From Eretmocerus hayati (taxonomy: Eukaryota; Arthropoda; Insecta; Hymenoptera; Aphelinidae): a stretch of 64,000 bases of DNA. Position numbers and translations under genes: made by a program. The stretch is taken from positions 161,435,685 to 161,499,684 of the forward strand of contig CM056741.1 of assembly GCA_029851415.1 (NCBI GenBank), in the 5' to 3' direction. Under the pieces are notes generated by a model that saw nothing but the letters and a program-made list of their open reading frames with translations, made no database searches and was not told where the DNA came from. Below, one piece after another: positions 11,077-23,562 of the stretch (within the stretch, counting starts at the first letter, position 1; every line of letters begins with the position of its first letter).

Positions 11077-14000
11077 TATGAAATTGGTATATCGAATATC
11101 CTAAGTCACGCGAGGATTATGCCTAATTCCTTTGTGATACATCACCTAAATTTAGAGTCAAATATCTATGCCATAAATAAACTTTGTGCATAGTTTCCAG
11201 AATCAAATCGTGACTTTTTATTTATTATGACCATTATTAGTCTCATATGGAGATACTATAATTTGCTGATCCTCAGACAGTTCATGACAACTCAAGATTT
11301 TCATCATGATTACTTCTAAATTGTTGCGAGAATATTTGGAGAATCAAAAATCATTCATTGGCACATCAGCATTCCAGAAAAGCAATTCAGGAGTGTAAAA
11401 ATGAGATGCGGCAATCAAAATTCGTTTTGGGTTGGTATAACCAAACGACGGCGAAGGTGAGAAAGAAGCCGGATCGCACCTCATATTGGCAAATGCCCGA
11501 AAAGCAACACGTCACAACATCAGACCAGGCGTCGATGATCATCGCCAAGGAATGCTTTCATATAATACGTGCAAAAGTCGAAGAGCATCATCAGGAACAC
11601 CCGGAGCGAGGCTCACGACTTTTCTCTCTCTCTTACTTTCATATCGTACATATATGTGTATATATGAAGATCTTGGGGGCACGTGCATAAGGAGCCGGTA
11701 AGCCGTCACATTACTGGTTGGAATTTATGTTCGATGCCCAGCGGCGTGACAAGTTGCCTGCTGATGAACGACCCCGCACGCGCAGTCTTCCTCTTCATTT
11801 TTTCCCAGCTTCCCAGTCCTTCTTTACACCACCCATCCTATCTTCATATTCTCGTACTCAACTCTCACCCACTACCATGGCAAATCAACCTAGTCCTTAT
11901 CACTTTTTCCATTTCCCCTGCAATCGAAAAATCGAATCTTATCAGCAAATTTTTGCAAAAAAAAAACACATTTTTGGTGCTAAGAGTTCATATAATTGCA
12001 GCAGTGCTTCAGAAATCATCGAAGATGCAAACATACGTACAGAAAAAGGGAAAGAAAATAAAATAATGAGAAGGATGAGCACACGGAGCCGGCGAGCTGC
12101 AGAGCGAGCGCTCGGTAATTGAAAGGTAAATTATTAACGGTCAAGATTTACGCCTTGCCTCTTTGACCAAAAGCTGATTTACGTGCCTTAAAATCGTAAA
12201 TCGCGACAAATGAATAAATCTTTGAAGATGAGAGCTCTGAGCTGACCCTCTTGCAATGCATGCATGCATATATACACCCGCCCGGTTAAAACTTGCTCCC
12301 GCGGTGGCCACGTCGCCGTCGTCATCAGCAGCAATTGCCGCATATGTTGTCCCAATGCAGAATATGTGTTGTATATATATATGTCTGACTGTGTTATCTA
12401 TCGCGAGGAAGCATCAGGCCAATTTGTTCCTCGTTCGGGAATAATTTCTTCGACGCTCCCAATGGATAAAAGGAAAGACTTATCTTCGAGATTCGAATGA
12501 GCTTTTTGGACGTACTATGGGTAAATTCTGGCATTCAATGATTGCAATGTTGCATTGTTGGCTCCCAAGTGGGTATATATGCGAGCATTGCAGACTCAAT
12601 GTATCTTTGCAGTGGCAGTATACCTGAGAGTATACCTTACTCGATTTACCTGACCGAGTTACACACTACATTAGTGCCAAGCGTAAACTGGGAATTGTAC
12701 GGGATAAGGGATTGCTTTTCGGATTTTATCGATGCATTGCATTCAAAATGTGCAGAAAGATTTTTTTTTGGTGAAATTGAGGAGTGATTGCTAGCCAATA
12801 TGCATGGGATGCCTAGATCAACCGGAAATATTAAGATAATCCATCGTTGCCTTGATAACTTTGATAGCATACTTTTGAGGAATCGAATTCAGCGATGTCT
12901 TCAAAAATTTTTGATAACAGTTCCTCGTCCGAATTTCTAAGAGGGTCTCGTTGATGATTTGAAGAAATTATTGAGACTCGAGATGAGAAACAAAATGTTT
13001 ATTTTAAGTACACATAATAATTTTGCACCTGTAAATGTAAATTCGTTTCGATCCATCTGTGGTTGCAAAGGTGGAGGTTAGTGGAATTAATCACAAGAGC
13101 CAGAAATAATCCATTAGAGGGACTCAATTCCTCATTTGAAACCATCGGTTCGCCGATCGACAATTTTGGGTTAAATTTGCCTGCAAACTCACTTTATCAT
13201 GAGTTCCAGGATACCGATTACGTTGCCAGGATCACGAATCATAACTAGAATTCCCATCATTTTTCATGGACTTTACACAAACATTCCAAATTAGTTCGAG
13301 CTCTTCTAGTGAATTTTGGAATCACCATATTCTTATGAATTTTAGTTGGATTTGTTGGGAAGTTTTCCAAGACAAGCTGGATTTTGAAATATTAAAGTTC
13401 GAACTAAATCAATTCGTGCACAATTAAATCGAGTGACCTTGAGGATTCGAATTCTTGCCAAGCTTCCAATCAATTCTTCATACTGAAACTATTATGGTAA
13501 CATCCCTAGAGTAAATTAATATTCGATGATAGATATTCACAAACTTGGAGGGATCATACCTGGTCACTGATTTCGCCATAAAAAAATTCAAACAGATGCA
13601 ACGAGGCTCTGAGGTATAGAAAGCTTGGTAAAATCACCCTATGACTAAAATTGCGGTGAGATCAAAATTTGCAGTATTCTACTATCATTTCTCAGCTCGA
13701 GTAATGTCCGTCTTGGATCTCTACGTTTTCACAGCTCTGTCATAATCAAGATTAATCCATCCTAAATACCATCAAAAAAATCTCAATCCAGGCAATTAAT
13801 CTTTCTTTCACCGCGCGCCGGTGAGCAAAAGTCACCTCGAGGCGTTCGCTACGGCAATTTTCTTGCCTTTCCATCAATCTCTCGCCACCTTCCCCATATA
13901 TATACATCAGACGGCATAATTTCCCCATCGCGTGGCTATGGGCAACCCTTTTGCGAGACGCTCACAGGACTCTGGACGTTTAATTACCCCCGGCGAATGA

Positions 14001-15067
14001 AATTCAGTTCCGTCGTCGCGCGCGGACGCGCAAATTATATTATTTTCCGTGTGGCCCGAGACAACGAACGGAAAGGAGAAAGAGACGAAAAAAATGCGGA
14101 TTTTAACGCCTTCCGTCTCGCTCATATTTTTTTTTGTTTTTGTTCCCTCTCACTCATTTTCAACTCTTTGGCTTACGAGAAGCCATTTCTCGTGGCGCGC
14201 GCGACACCACGGCGATAAACACGCAAAGTTACGATTTCTCGGCATAACTGGTCAGTGTCCGACGACGTGGACGTGTCCCCTATATGTTAACCACACGAGT
14301 CATATTGCTATATTTGGGTATGCACTGGTTCAGTCAAGGGTTTGCATTCATCTGCTATCCTTTCACTTGATGGATATCCCTAGGTCACGGAATCACAAAA
14401 TTCTGGTGTTAGTAAATCTGGACATGTGCCAGTGATTTTCTGTTCCTGACTGGAAACTAATCTTTATGGTGCAAAAAATTAAAAATCAATAAGTTAGTCA
14501 AAGATCAGGTCTCATTCAAATTCCTCAAAAATCAAATGTATTCTGATGAATTTATTGGATAAACTATTACAATTAATGGAGGGCAGAATATACTCTTAGG
14601 GAAATAGCCAATCTCAGATCGAGCAGATATTGAGAGCCATGACAACATCTTGAGTTGACTCACAATGAGTGAACTTTGATTTTGAGACACCAATTCACTC
14701 GAAAAACTTTTTACAGTTACGTACTATTCAAAATATGAAGAATCCAGATTATGAACCTGATGTCCAATGAGTTTTCTGGCCAGAGATGTTGCCAAAAACG
14801 TTGGAGAATATTCCAGGAGTAGGCGGGTCATTTGAGGAGATTCCAAGGATTCGAAGTATTTTATCGAGTATATAAGGAGATTTCGAGGATTTCCAGGAAT
14901 TCAAGACTCTAGAGATTTTCTGGAATACTTCAGTTGATGGATATAATCTGACTACTTCTCATCTCAAAATACATTGTCTCTCGAGCTAAGCTCCGCAAAA
15001 AATTCCAAAATCGGTTAAAATTGGCCTTACTTACCTGTGCTGGGTGGGATACACCCTTATGCGGTAT
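11077..15067. other. Long non-coding stretch, several GC-richer islands
   Basis: No gene is recognised over 4 kb. GC-richer islands are at about 11480-11620, 12050-12130, 12240-12400 (GCATGCATGCATATATACAC, then CCGCGGTGGCCACGTCGCC) and 13800-14280 (CGTCGTCGCGCGCGGACGCG). They alternate with AT-rich DNA and could be regulatory. Around 14800-14930 a motif like GGAGATTTCGAGGATTTCC recurs loosely. Open frames of 110-134 codons at 11358-12122 and 14049-14435 lack family features. Confidence 0.3.
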
Positions 15068-15700
15068 TTACGTGAGTTTTTGGATGGCCTGGGTTCCAAG
15101 TTTGTGGTGAAAGATTCCCATAAGAATTAATGGCAATCCAAGAAATTGTAGTGATGGCCATAAGTAGCGTAGTTCCATCACGGTTATTTTGTCCAAAACT
15201 CGTCCACATTCATCATAATATACTTTCAATACTTCCTGACTCTTTGTTTGAAGAAATCCATCATAGATCAAGTAGAGCGATGACACTTTGCAATTGACAT
15301 ACTTAAATTTGTCAATTCGGTGAAACGGAACTTGTTGCACAGAGACTCATCAACCTCGGGAACCATTGTCTTTTGACATGCGTGACAAGCATTGGACAAA
15401 GATGATGACAACAGCTGATTAAGAAATGAATCGTGGAACATATGCTTACACGGAAGCACAAGTTTTTAGCAGTATTCTCAATTTCTCTAGAAGAACTTGT
15501 TGCAAGTTGTACTGGTGATACATTTTCCTGTTTTGTGCATCTCAGCAATTTCTCATGGGACTTCTTAGAGTGGCACGACTATTTCAGAATTTCATGATTC
15601 CTTCCAATAACAACTTCTTTGTATGGATGAATTAGAATCTCAAGACTGTCCATCAATTTTATCATTTTTGGCTGTGGTAGAGCCGTTCTAAACATGCAGC
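15068..15700 (-). pseudogene. Frame-broken coding-like remnant with Cys/His cluster
   Basis: Reading the minus strand from about 15700 downward, protein-like segments succeed each other in different frames. The first contains IHPYKEVVIGR and ends at a stop. The next contains KLLRCTKQENVSPVQL. After a frame change near 15465 comes VLPCKHMFHDSFLNQL followed by CHACQ, and after another change near 15320 comes KFKYVNCKVSSLYLIYDGF, running to a stop near 15070. The C-x-H...C-x-x-C arrangement resembles the second half of a RING-type or SWIM-type zinc-binding site, but I cannot assign a family. At least two frameshifts and one stop mean that it is not functional as one exon. It may be a decayed gene or transposon fragment; exons with small introns are the alternative, though no clear splice sites were seen. 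Confidence 0.25.
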
Positions 15701-18185
15701 TGAGAGAAAATGAGAAACAAAATCAATAATATTTCAATTTTGGTTGTTTAGTCGAAAAAAATTCAATCAAATCCGAGTGGGTATCTACTCTTCGAATTTG
15801 GATGATACTGAATATTGTTGGACGAGAGCCTGAATATTGAAGAATATGAAATCATAGTAACCCAGATTTAAAGAACACTCTTAATTACAATTAGCGAGTA
15901 ATTATGGACGTCTGCTTCACTAATAAGTACATGGGTCCTAAATTCTAATTTCTGCAAGACAAAAATTTCACATGCAACAAACTTCTCTTGTTACAAAGCA
16001 GAAATTAAGTCATCGCGGTTTCGCACAGCTTTACACACGTGCAACATAAAATATGCAGTTCACAACATGCAATAGTTTCAGTTGCTTAGCATTCTAAAAA
16101 ATCTGTCAACAAATGCTCTTGAGGCAGAACGAGAATTTAAACTGGAATAAGAGAAGAAGTAAACGCGTCAAGTGCAGCAAGCAAAGATAGTATTCGGTTG
16201 CTTAGTAAACATAAATATCACTTGTACACTTTGCAATACTCTGAGAAATGAAACTCGATGCAACTGAGATGATTCCCATGAAAGTATTTATTACTGTGAA
16301 TTTGTTTCCTCGACAAATTCTTATGCTCTTTGATCGTGAATTTGTGTTATCAGTATCAGAAAGATTCGTTCGATCAATCTCGTCAATGACACTGCTCGAA
16401 TCAGAAATAACTTTGAATCCATATGAGTTCAATTCATACAGAAGACACTTAAATTCTTATTCGTTATCGTCGAAACCAAAGTGAGATTCTCTGTTTAGGA
16501 ATCCAATAAGTTCTACTTCATGCACTTTGAGAAACATTATGATTTATCGAAACAAGTACGGGAGAGGAAACTAGCTACTGGGTACAGAAGTTTACTAGCC
16601 ATGGTTATCTATTGGTGTTCCAACTATAACGGTATACACGGAGAGGTAAGAGAGAAATTGCGATACACAGTTTACATTAGTTTTGAGAGCGATATAACTA
16701 TGTCCTCTGGCACCCCAGCAATGACCAATACTCATTTCCAATTTTCTCTCTTCATACTATAAGTTCATATCGTCTGCGATAACATTTTTGGTCAATACTG
16801 GTTTTTCAAAAAAAGTTTAGAAAGTTATGCAAATCAAATGATGATTGAGAAGAAAATTAATAATGCAAAGACCCCAATTTCATCGGTTTTGGGAGCTATT
16901 CTGGATAACAATGGTGCAAATTCTGATGAATTTTTGTCAGAAAGTGAACGCTCCATATTTCTGTTCTTGATTATTAAAAAGCTGACCATGAAATGAAATT
17001 TGAACACAGATAATGTTTAATCTTGATTACTTGTAATCATTTGTAGCACTCAAAGTTTTTTTGGAATGAATGATAATCATGATTATATATTATGAAACCT
17101 GGCGGACCCACGAAAATTTCCTGTCTAATTTGGAATTATCAAAAAGAACTATGAATGTCAATCCAATTTCAATGCCGTCTCGTCATCCAGAGTCTGAAAG
17201 CATTGCAGAAATTTCAAGGAAAATTATGGCAGAATGCTTCAGATGGATATTCTTATGTTGGTCTATTTAATAAAAGGTCATGTATAGACTTCTGGTGTTT
17301 GGGTGTAGCACTATTCCTTATAAAATGAGAGAGGGGAGTTGGACGCTCCCAGGTGTGATGTCGGATATATATAGGAAGGGAATAAATCATGTGGAAATTC
17401 CGACTTCGATTGCTAGAGATAATTAATATATCCCAGAAGTGCGACCGAACAGTCCAGCTCTCATTCTTTATCTTGATCTTGACAGCATCTAACGTGTGAG
17501 TAGGCTTGGTCCTCGGGTGATCTACCACGCCCAGATCGAGCTTAACGTCAGATTGACTTCTCCATCATAGCTGCCGATAGCATGAGCTGTATGGTTTTCA
17601 ATTGAGCCATGTCATGATCTATGGCGGATGAGAGTGGAATTCTGAATGAAGGTGTAACGAAAAAGACACAGAAGTGAAATTTGGATCTTTCTGAGTATGG
17701 CTAATGTCAATCGAAAATGATACACCAAATGAAGTACTGATTTTTTCAGAATTGCCCCGATTCTATTCGGAAATTTTGATTAAACCTTGGCATCTTATCA
17801 CAGTAAGTATGCGATTGTTTCAAAGTAGCCCAATGAAATTGCGTCACGATGGCCATGCTGCATCTCAAATTTCTTGCAGAAACATCCGCGCAAATTTTGA
17901 AATGAGGCAACAAATGAAACCTAATATACGAAATAAGTCACGACATATCCTATAAGCTCATAGAGATGCTTGTCTAGGATATCCATGAGGTTAGGATGGA
18001 TTCTGTTAACTTCAACATCTCTCAAAATTCTTTTGGGCGTCAAAATGCTTTGCAAGATGATTCGTGAACACTGAAGGTGCGACTCGTGCAGTCGAGTATA
18101 AGATACAAGTGCACAAGCATTTGTCGAAAATTGTTGCGGCAACGCAAGGCTATACACTATATATAAGTAGAACTAGTAGGCTATG
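15701..18185. other. Non-coding stretch
   Basis: AT-rich sequence without recognised genes or repeats. The open frames (60-91 codons) are short and featureless. A TATATAAG string occurs at about 18163, close to the left end of the G-run element that follows. Confidence 0.35.
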
Positions 18186-18417
18186 CAGGCGTGGATTAAC
18201 GGGGCTCAATTAGTCACGACGAAGGCGTGCCACACAGAGCCTGGAGGTGAAATCTCGACGCCCCGCAAAGTCTGCTCTAATGCTGATGCCTTCATGGCCG
18301 CACCTCCAGCACCTCTGGTAATACTCTTACAATCTACCTGTAACGTTATCTTGCACCTTTACAACTAATACCTCGTGCAGCGTGCCCGAATTTCCAAAAT
18401 GTAGTCGTGACACTACT

Positions 18418-18428
18418 GGGGGGGGGGG
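18418..18428. repeat. G11 homopolymer
   Basis: Eleven consecutive G after CACTACT, within the probable TIR element. Confidence 0.9.
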
Positions 18429-18602
18429 TGAACAATGTTCAGCCCTTGCATAACGGTGCAACTTTGGTCGTTCGACTTTGCGTGTTTGAGCTGATGGTTG
18501 TTGCTAGCGATCCTTGCTCTACTATACTTCTACAGGTACTTTTCACTTTTAAACGCAAATTTTGCCCATGTTGTGCCAGGCGCGGGTGCAGGATACGAGT
18601 TA

Positions 18603-18614
18603 GGGGGGGGGGGG
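18603..18614. repeat. G12 homopolymer
   Basis: Twelve consecutive G following GGATACGAGTTA, within the probable TIR element. Confidence 0.9.
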
Positions 18615-18814
18615 ATTTTAGATATTCATTATATAGATGCACTTTCGATAGAAATTCAACATAATTTAGTTCAATCAATGTTTCATTGAAACGCATTCAT
18701 GGATGATTTGATTAAGAGTAATTATTGTTAATTGTTTATGATTATTAGGATTTATAACAATAATAAACTCAACTTACGTTCCAAAACACGAATTTCACAT
18801 CAGGTGCCATGCTT

Positions 18815-18889
18815 GGGGGGGGGGGTTGATTTGAGCATTAAAAGGGGTTTCGAGGGTGATCGCCTCGTCAACCCCCCCACCCCTCCCCC
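18815..18889. repeat. G-run/C-run stem-loop
   Basis: G11 followed by TTGA (18815-18829) is complementary to TCAACCCCCCC (18868-18878), with further C runs to 18889. Single-stranded DNA or RNA here could form a GC-only stem or, on the G strand, a quadruplex-like structure. Confidence 0.6.
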
Positions 18890-18906
18890 GCCTGTATCCA
18901 CGCTTG

Positions 18907-20218
18907 TGGTGGGCTTCTGGAGTTTTTCTTTCCATCAATCCGACCATGCCATTCTGTGTCAGACATTCAATTCATTTTAATTTCGGAAGTTTTGGATGTC
19001 GGGTCACATGATGGTGAAATGCTGTATTTGAGGCTGAGTCAGGACAACAAATTTGCCAGGAATTGAATTTTTGGAGCTGATTCGATTTTCCAGGTTTGTT
19101 GGATAGAAATGGTTGCCGAAAAAACTTTTTGATATCATTATGAACATAATACACTTTGATATAGCCAGACCTTTTTAAGCATAGATGACTCTGAAAACTT
19201 TTGACACAGTACAAGAAGCTAGCAAAAGTATGTAGAAAAAAATTTTGACTCTCTAGGTTGATGATACCGGGTTAAATCGTAGATGAGTATAAGTATCTGA
19301 TACGTGATGAATAATCTCATACAAGATTCAAAAATTGACAGATAAATCTTACGCGATTGAAGCTTGATTTTTCGTTAAGGGTGACTCAATAATAATCTAC
19401 TCAACGTCCAAGAATTAAACTCTGTAACTCAGAGGAATAATCGTCCATATTATTAGTCAAAATACCCCAAAGCCAGGAGTTTGCATTATGCTACTAACGA
19501 AACGCTATTTTGACTGAATTGTCGGCGTGTGAGGTCATTCATTGCAGGAACTTACGGCATAGTGTGAGTGATAGAGATGACTTTATTGTTATGATGAAGC
19601 AGATGAACGCAAGAAAGATGGTGAGAGAAATGCTGAAATGAGATTCGGATGACGGCTACGTCGATAATTTTTTATCTCACGGCATATCGAGTGAGAGAGA
19701 ACGACCAGGGGGCCTTTAATTCATCTGACAGACGTGTATAAGATGAACGAGAGCTCGGCATCTCTTTCTCTTTCCATCTCGGTATATCCCCTTTCTCTCA
19801 CTCTTATTCTTCCTGCTCTCTAGATCCCGTCAGACAGAGTGGCTCCGGCCAGAAAGCTCGACTATGATGCAGCATCAAGCGGAAGATCAAGAGATCCGAG
19901 AGAGTGAAATAATGAGAGAGTGAGTCAAAGAATGATCTCAAGAGAGGACAAGGAGGAAACGATATATGCTTAGATCGTTAACTTCGCAATAAGTTGACGT
20001 CGTTTATTCCCTTGACATACACAATGATAGCAGGAAAATTTGCTCAAAATATTCAGATATCTACTGATACATTTGATTTATTTGTGTATAACATCGTTTG
20101 TTTCATGAAATGATGGTGTGTAAGATAATATACAACGAAAGTATGTCTCGGAATTTTTCAGATCAATCGAATTTCTTCAACAGACTGCAATATACACTAT
20201 GTTGAAAAAGTACGGCCA
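18907..20218. other. Non-coding stretch with pyrimidine/purine-biased patch
   Basis: Between about 19560 and 19950 the sequence is rich in GAGAGAG and CTCTTTCTCTTTCC strings with intervening GC-rich words (GTGGCTCCGGCCAGAAAGC). GAGA-type tracts of this kind are common in insect regulatory DNA. No gene is recognised. Confidence 0.3.
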
Positions 20219-20640
20219 CCCCCCCCCCTCCTGTCCACCCCCAATATCTCCCAAGGATGACGTCTAGTGAAAAAAAGTTCAATACAAAAGTTGTTAGATA
20301 CGAAATTAGGGTTTCGATGAACTCTCCCCCTCCCCACAATCCCGCCGGACCCTCTCCCCCTCATAGCCCTTCGATAGAAGCCTTTTTTGAATTTTTGAAT
20401 TTTTTAATGGAAACTTACATAAATTTTCCGTTCTCTTAGAATCTGAGATGGAGAATCGAGGTTTCTATTTGAAAATTCCAAGTTGACCTCAATGAGGAAA
20501 ATTGGGGGGGGGGGGCAGGTTTGGGGTATTTGGAGGTTTATCTGAGCCCTCACATGATATTCAAAAACTGTTGTACTCAACATTTGTTATGCTCCACCCG
20601 CGGGAGATATGCGGCGGAGGGGGGAGGGGTATTGGTATAT
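20219..20640. repeat. Cluster of C and G runs
   Basis: C10 (20219-20228), several CCCCCTCCCC patches (20325-20360), G12 (20504-20515) and GGAGGGGGGAGGGG (about 20617-20630) lie within 420 bp of AT-rich DNA. C-rich sequence on the left and G-rich on the right suggest a decayed element with inverted ends like that at 18186-18906, but no matching termini could be drawn with confidence. Confidence 0.5.
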
Positions 20641-21175
20641 TTTGAACATAACTGTACAGTTGAAACGTCGAATAAACTTTTCGAAAATTTTGAACAAACG
20701 ACTTCTTGCAATGTAAAATAGAATAAAACTCTTTGCCAAACTGATAAAAAAAACTATGGAAACTACAAATAGAAATTTTTGCCCAATCATGACTTATCAC
20801 GAGTTCATACGATTTTACGGACTGCAGGCCAAAGATAATGTCACCTCCTCCACGGTGTGCCTGTCATTCAATGAGGACAGAAACCAAAATCGAATAATAA
20901 AATTAGAATGGGCTGAAGAGTATGGAACCAAAGCTCAGCGTGCAACGGGTTTCGATCGGTTTGAACCCCTGCGGTGCGATGCCTCACCATCGTTTTATAC
21001 ATCAAAGAAAGTCCGAAACGTTGGCATCCATATTGTAGAAGCAACTGGTCAATCATCGGTGGAAATTAACATTTCGAATGATACATTATTTTGTTCACAG
21101 CTTTGATTTTATATTCTCACGAGTAAGTGTTATTTTTGCTTACATCTCACTGGGACATACTCACTCTTTATAGTG
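20641..21175. other. Non-coding stretch
   Basis: A 116-codon plus-strand frame (20756-21106) has ordinary amino-acid composition but no motif I can place, and a counter-frame covers the same bases. Left unassigned. Confidence 0.3.
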
Positions 21176-22070
21176 CTCTCTTAACTTCTCCGAGTGAGAT
21201 TTTTCACTCGGATTCCCGTGAAAGTCCATCTCACTCGGTAAAGAGTCAGATATCGAAAAAATCAAAAATTTCACTCCGAAGTTCGAGTGAAATTTCACTC
21301 GGATCCAAAAGTGAGACGCTCAAATCTTTAGGTTATGTTTTACCGCACATTTGTTACTGATGGATCAATGCGTAGCTCACAAAGAGGAAAATAGTAGATT
21401 TCCTACGATATTCTTTGAAAAACTGAGCTATAAGTAATGTCAATATCCTCTTCCATAAGTTTTATAAATGCATGTACAGACCAATATTATATCATATTAC
21501 GAATAAATTGATCAACCCTATTAATATAGAAGCAATGCCCTGTTACCGGGGAAATGTAGGTTTCACATTTGTTATTTCTTCACCCGAAACCATTGCTAGT
21601 TTTTATATTTTCATTTCCACTTACGACACGTATAAAGTTACACGGTGCATCATTCACATAACAGGTTGCTATGGACCTCAGGTGTCAACAGCAGCGGTAG
21701 CTCAGTGGAGAAGCAGTCCGATTTACAATCAAGACAACCGAGTTCGATTCCCCGCACTTCCCAAATAACAAAAATACCGAAGTGACCATGTCGCTACAGG
21801 CGAAATTGATTTTTTTTTCCAACCGTCGGATGATTAATAATAATTTATCAATTTTATAGCCCGCAACGTATTGATTGAACGAAAATATTCAGTTTCAGCT
21901 AAATAACATTTGGATTCACAATTGGATTCACTCGAATTCCCCGAGTGAAAAATCTCACTCTTTTTTCTGAGTGAAACTCACTCGGTACCGAGTTGCCACA
22001 ATTTCACTCCGAACTCCGAGTCAGAACTCACTCTTTCCGAGTGAGATTTTACTCGGAAAAGTTAAGAGAG
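21176..22070. mobile_element. ACTCGG-family TIR element, 895 bp, with tRNA-like core
   Basis: The left end reads CTCTCTTAACTTCTCCGAG and the right end, reversed, CTCTCTTAACTTTTCCGAG. The inverted arms extend about 140 bp (21176-21310 and 21930-22070) and are packed with ACTC/GAGT words (CCGAGTGAGA, TTTCACTCGG, TTTCACTCCGAA), so each arm is also internally palindromic. No clear target duplication flanks it (TG on both sides at most). There is no transposase. Near the middle lies a tRNA-like module. A mini copy is at 10971-11076. Superfamily unknown. Confidence 0.7.
21691..21762 (+). other. tRNA-like module (good A and B boxes), not a functional tRNA
   Basis: TAGCTCAGTGGAG (21698-21710) is a very good RNA polymerase III A box and GAGTTCGATTCC (21740-21751) a good B box, about 30 bp apart as in tRNA genes. 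The D-arm and part of the T-arm pair, but the acceptor ends (GCAGCGG versus CACTTCC) do not, and the anticodon arm is irregular. This is the usual look of a tRNA-derived SINE head. An oligo-T run at about 21811-21819 could end a polymerase III transcript. Confidence 0.5.
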
Positions 22071-23562
22071 TGGAGTCTACTACACATAATTGATTAATGA
22101 ATCCAGATTATCAAGGGACTCAGGAATGGGACAATAACATTCTACATTCAGTTTCTTCTGAATGACCATGACCACGAAATTTCAAGTTCATCGAGTTATT
22201 TAGCATAGATTTCATGTGTACGTTGTGCTCACTTTAATCGAATGATTATCATGCTACCCATGCAACAGATTTATCATCAAAGAAGCGTTGCAAAAATCTC
22301 TTCATTTTTTGACAATTATCAATGTTACAACGCATCGAGAAAAATAAAATGTGGAAAGGACTCTGAAGCACAAGCAAGATTCTATGGGGTTGGAAGATTT
22401 CAATATATTTGGCTTCCAATCTTTTGCCTGCATCCTTATCAATATCGACATGAATGAAAAATAATTCTCAATGGTGAATACATTATTATCACCATTACAA
22501 ACATAAATTGGTGGTAATATTCACTGAGGGATTGAGTTCGCATAATACGGATGTATCATCACTCCAGATCTTGTTATGCAAACCCATATCCGTATAGCTT
22601 GTTCCCGTTGCCTCGAGGAATTCATCCTGACACAGCGATTTTGTAAGATGTAAAACAAGGCTCAAGTTTTGCCAGACAGCGATTCTACTTGGCTTTGCGT
22701 TTAATCGGTTTAGCAGCCACCTGTAGCCAAGTGAACTTCATGCACACTTGTCTCTTTCGTTCAACCAAACCTAGTCCTTGGAGACATCAGCAGGGTACCA
22801 TAGCCTCGAAACTTCTTCACCGGAGACATATGGAGGTCGAAGAGTTGGATGTTTTTTCACTTGCTCATTCATCAATGAATGGCAGTGACACTTTTTTCAC
22901 TTCCGGTATACTTATTTTCGGCTAGATCAGAAGGTTCAGAACGATACGCCCGTACGATGAAAAACAAGGGAAGCAAACTTCTATCGAAAATTTCGCCGGA
23001 AACACCAATTAACGAGACAATCAACAACCTTGTGGAAGTATTTTATACAAATATTGATATATGGAGGGAACTTTGTAAGACAATACCGAAAATTCCTCGA
23101 GAAATTAACTGGAAAACTTGGGTATTATGAACATTTTTGTTATCAGTGACTACTCTCTGGAAAAATCATTTGTACCTTGTACAAATGTCCAATTATCTTT
23201 CCTTATGCGATTGGATTTGTTTCGGAGACCTTGCGGTGAAGATGAACTCCAATGTAAGTCAACGATTTTTTGACAACCTGAAATGAAATTACAACGTTCT
23301 CGGCTGGAATCGTGCAAATCTCGAAAAAGTGTCAGAAGATTGAACAAGTAGATAATTTTGTCGTCTGAAAGGAATGGTCTCGAGAACGAGCTTCGTCAAG
23401 AAACACATTTTCGACCCATTTATGGTTCAGCATATGATACAATGAATAGTCAAAGAGCTTCGCTTGAAACGACATATCTATTACTCGATTGCTCTTAAAA
23501 TACTCTTAGTATGAATGAATTCGTTACCTGTTTTATTGGCGCTGATTTCATTCTGTAGTATA
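22071..23562. other. Non-coding stretch, nothing recognised
   Basis: Short open frames (for example 22689-22925 and 22879-23130) show no family features. No repeats are seen until the MITE at 23563. Confidence 0.35.

Larger units (their letters stand above)
18186..18906. mobile_element. Probable TIR element with internal G/C homopolymers
   Basis: The left end CAGGCGTGGATTAACGGGG and the right end CCCCCGCCTGTATCCACGCTTG (reverse complement starts CAAGCGTGGATACAGG) form an imperfect terminal inverted repeat about 720 bp apart. Many arthropod MITEs begin with a similar GGCGTGGAT-plus-G-run end. Inside are G11 (18418-18428), G12 (18603-18614) and G11 (18815-18825). The last faces a C7-plus tract (18872-18889) with which it can pair through GGGGTTGA/TCAACCCC. 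No TSD was identified and no transposase is present. Confidence 0.45.

Noticed and set aside
11358..12122. Overlapping open frames of 110-134 codons
   Set aside because: Frames overlap in different phases, with no family features and unremarkable codon use; treated as chance.
21691..21762. A functional tRNA gene
   Set aside because: The promoter boxes are good but the acceptor stem does not pair and the anticodon arm is irregular. Better explained as a tRNA-derived module.
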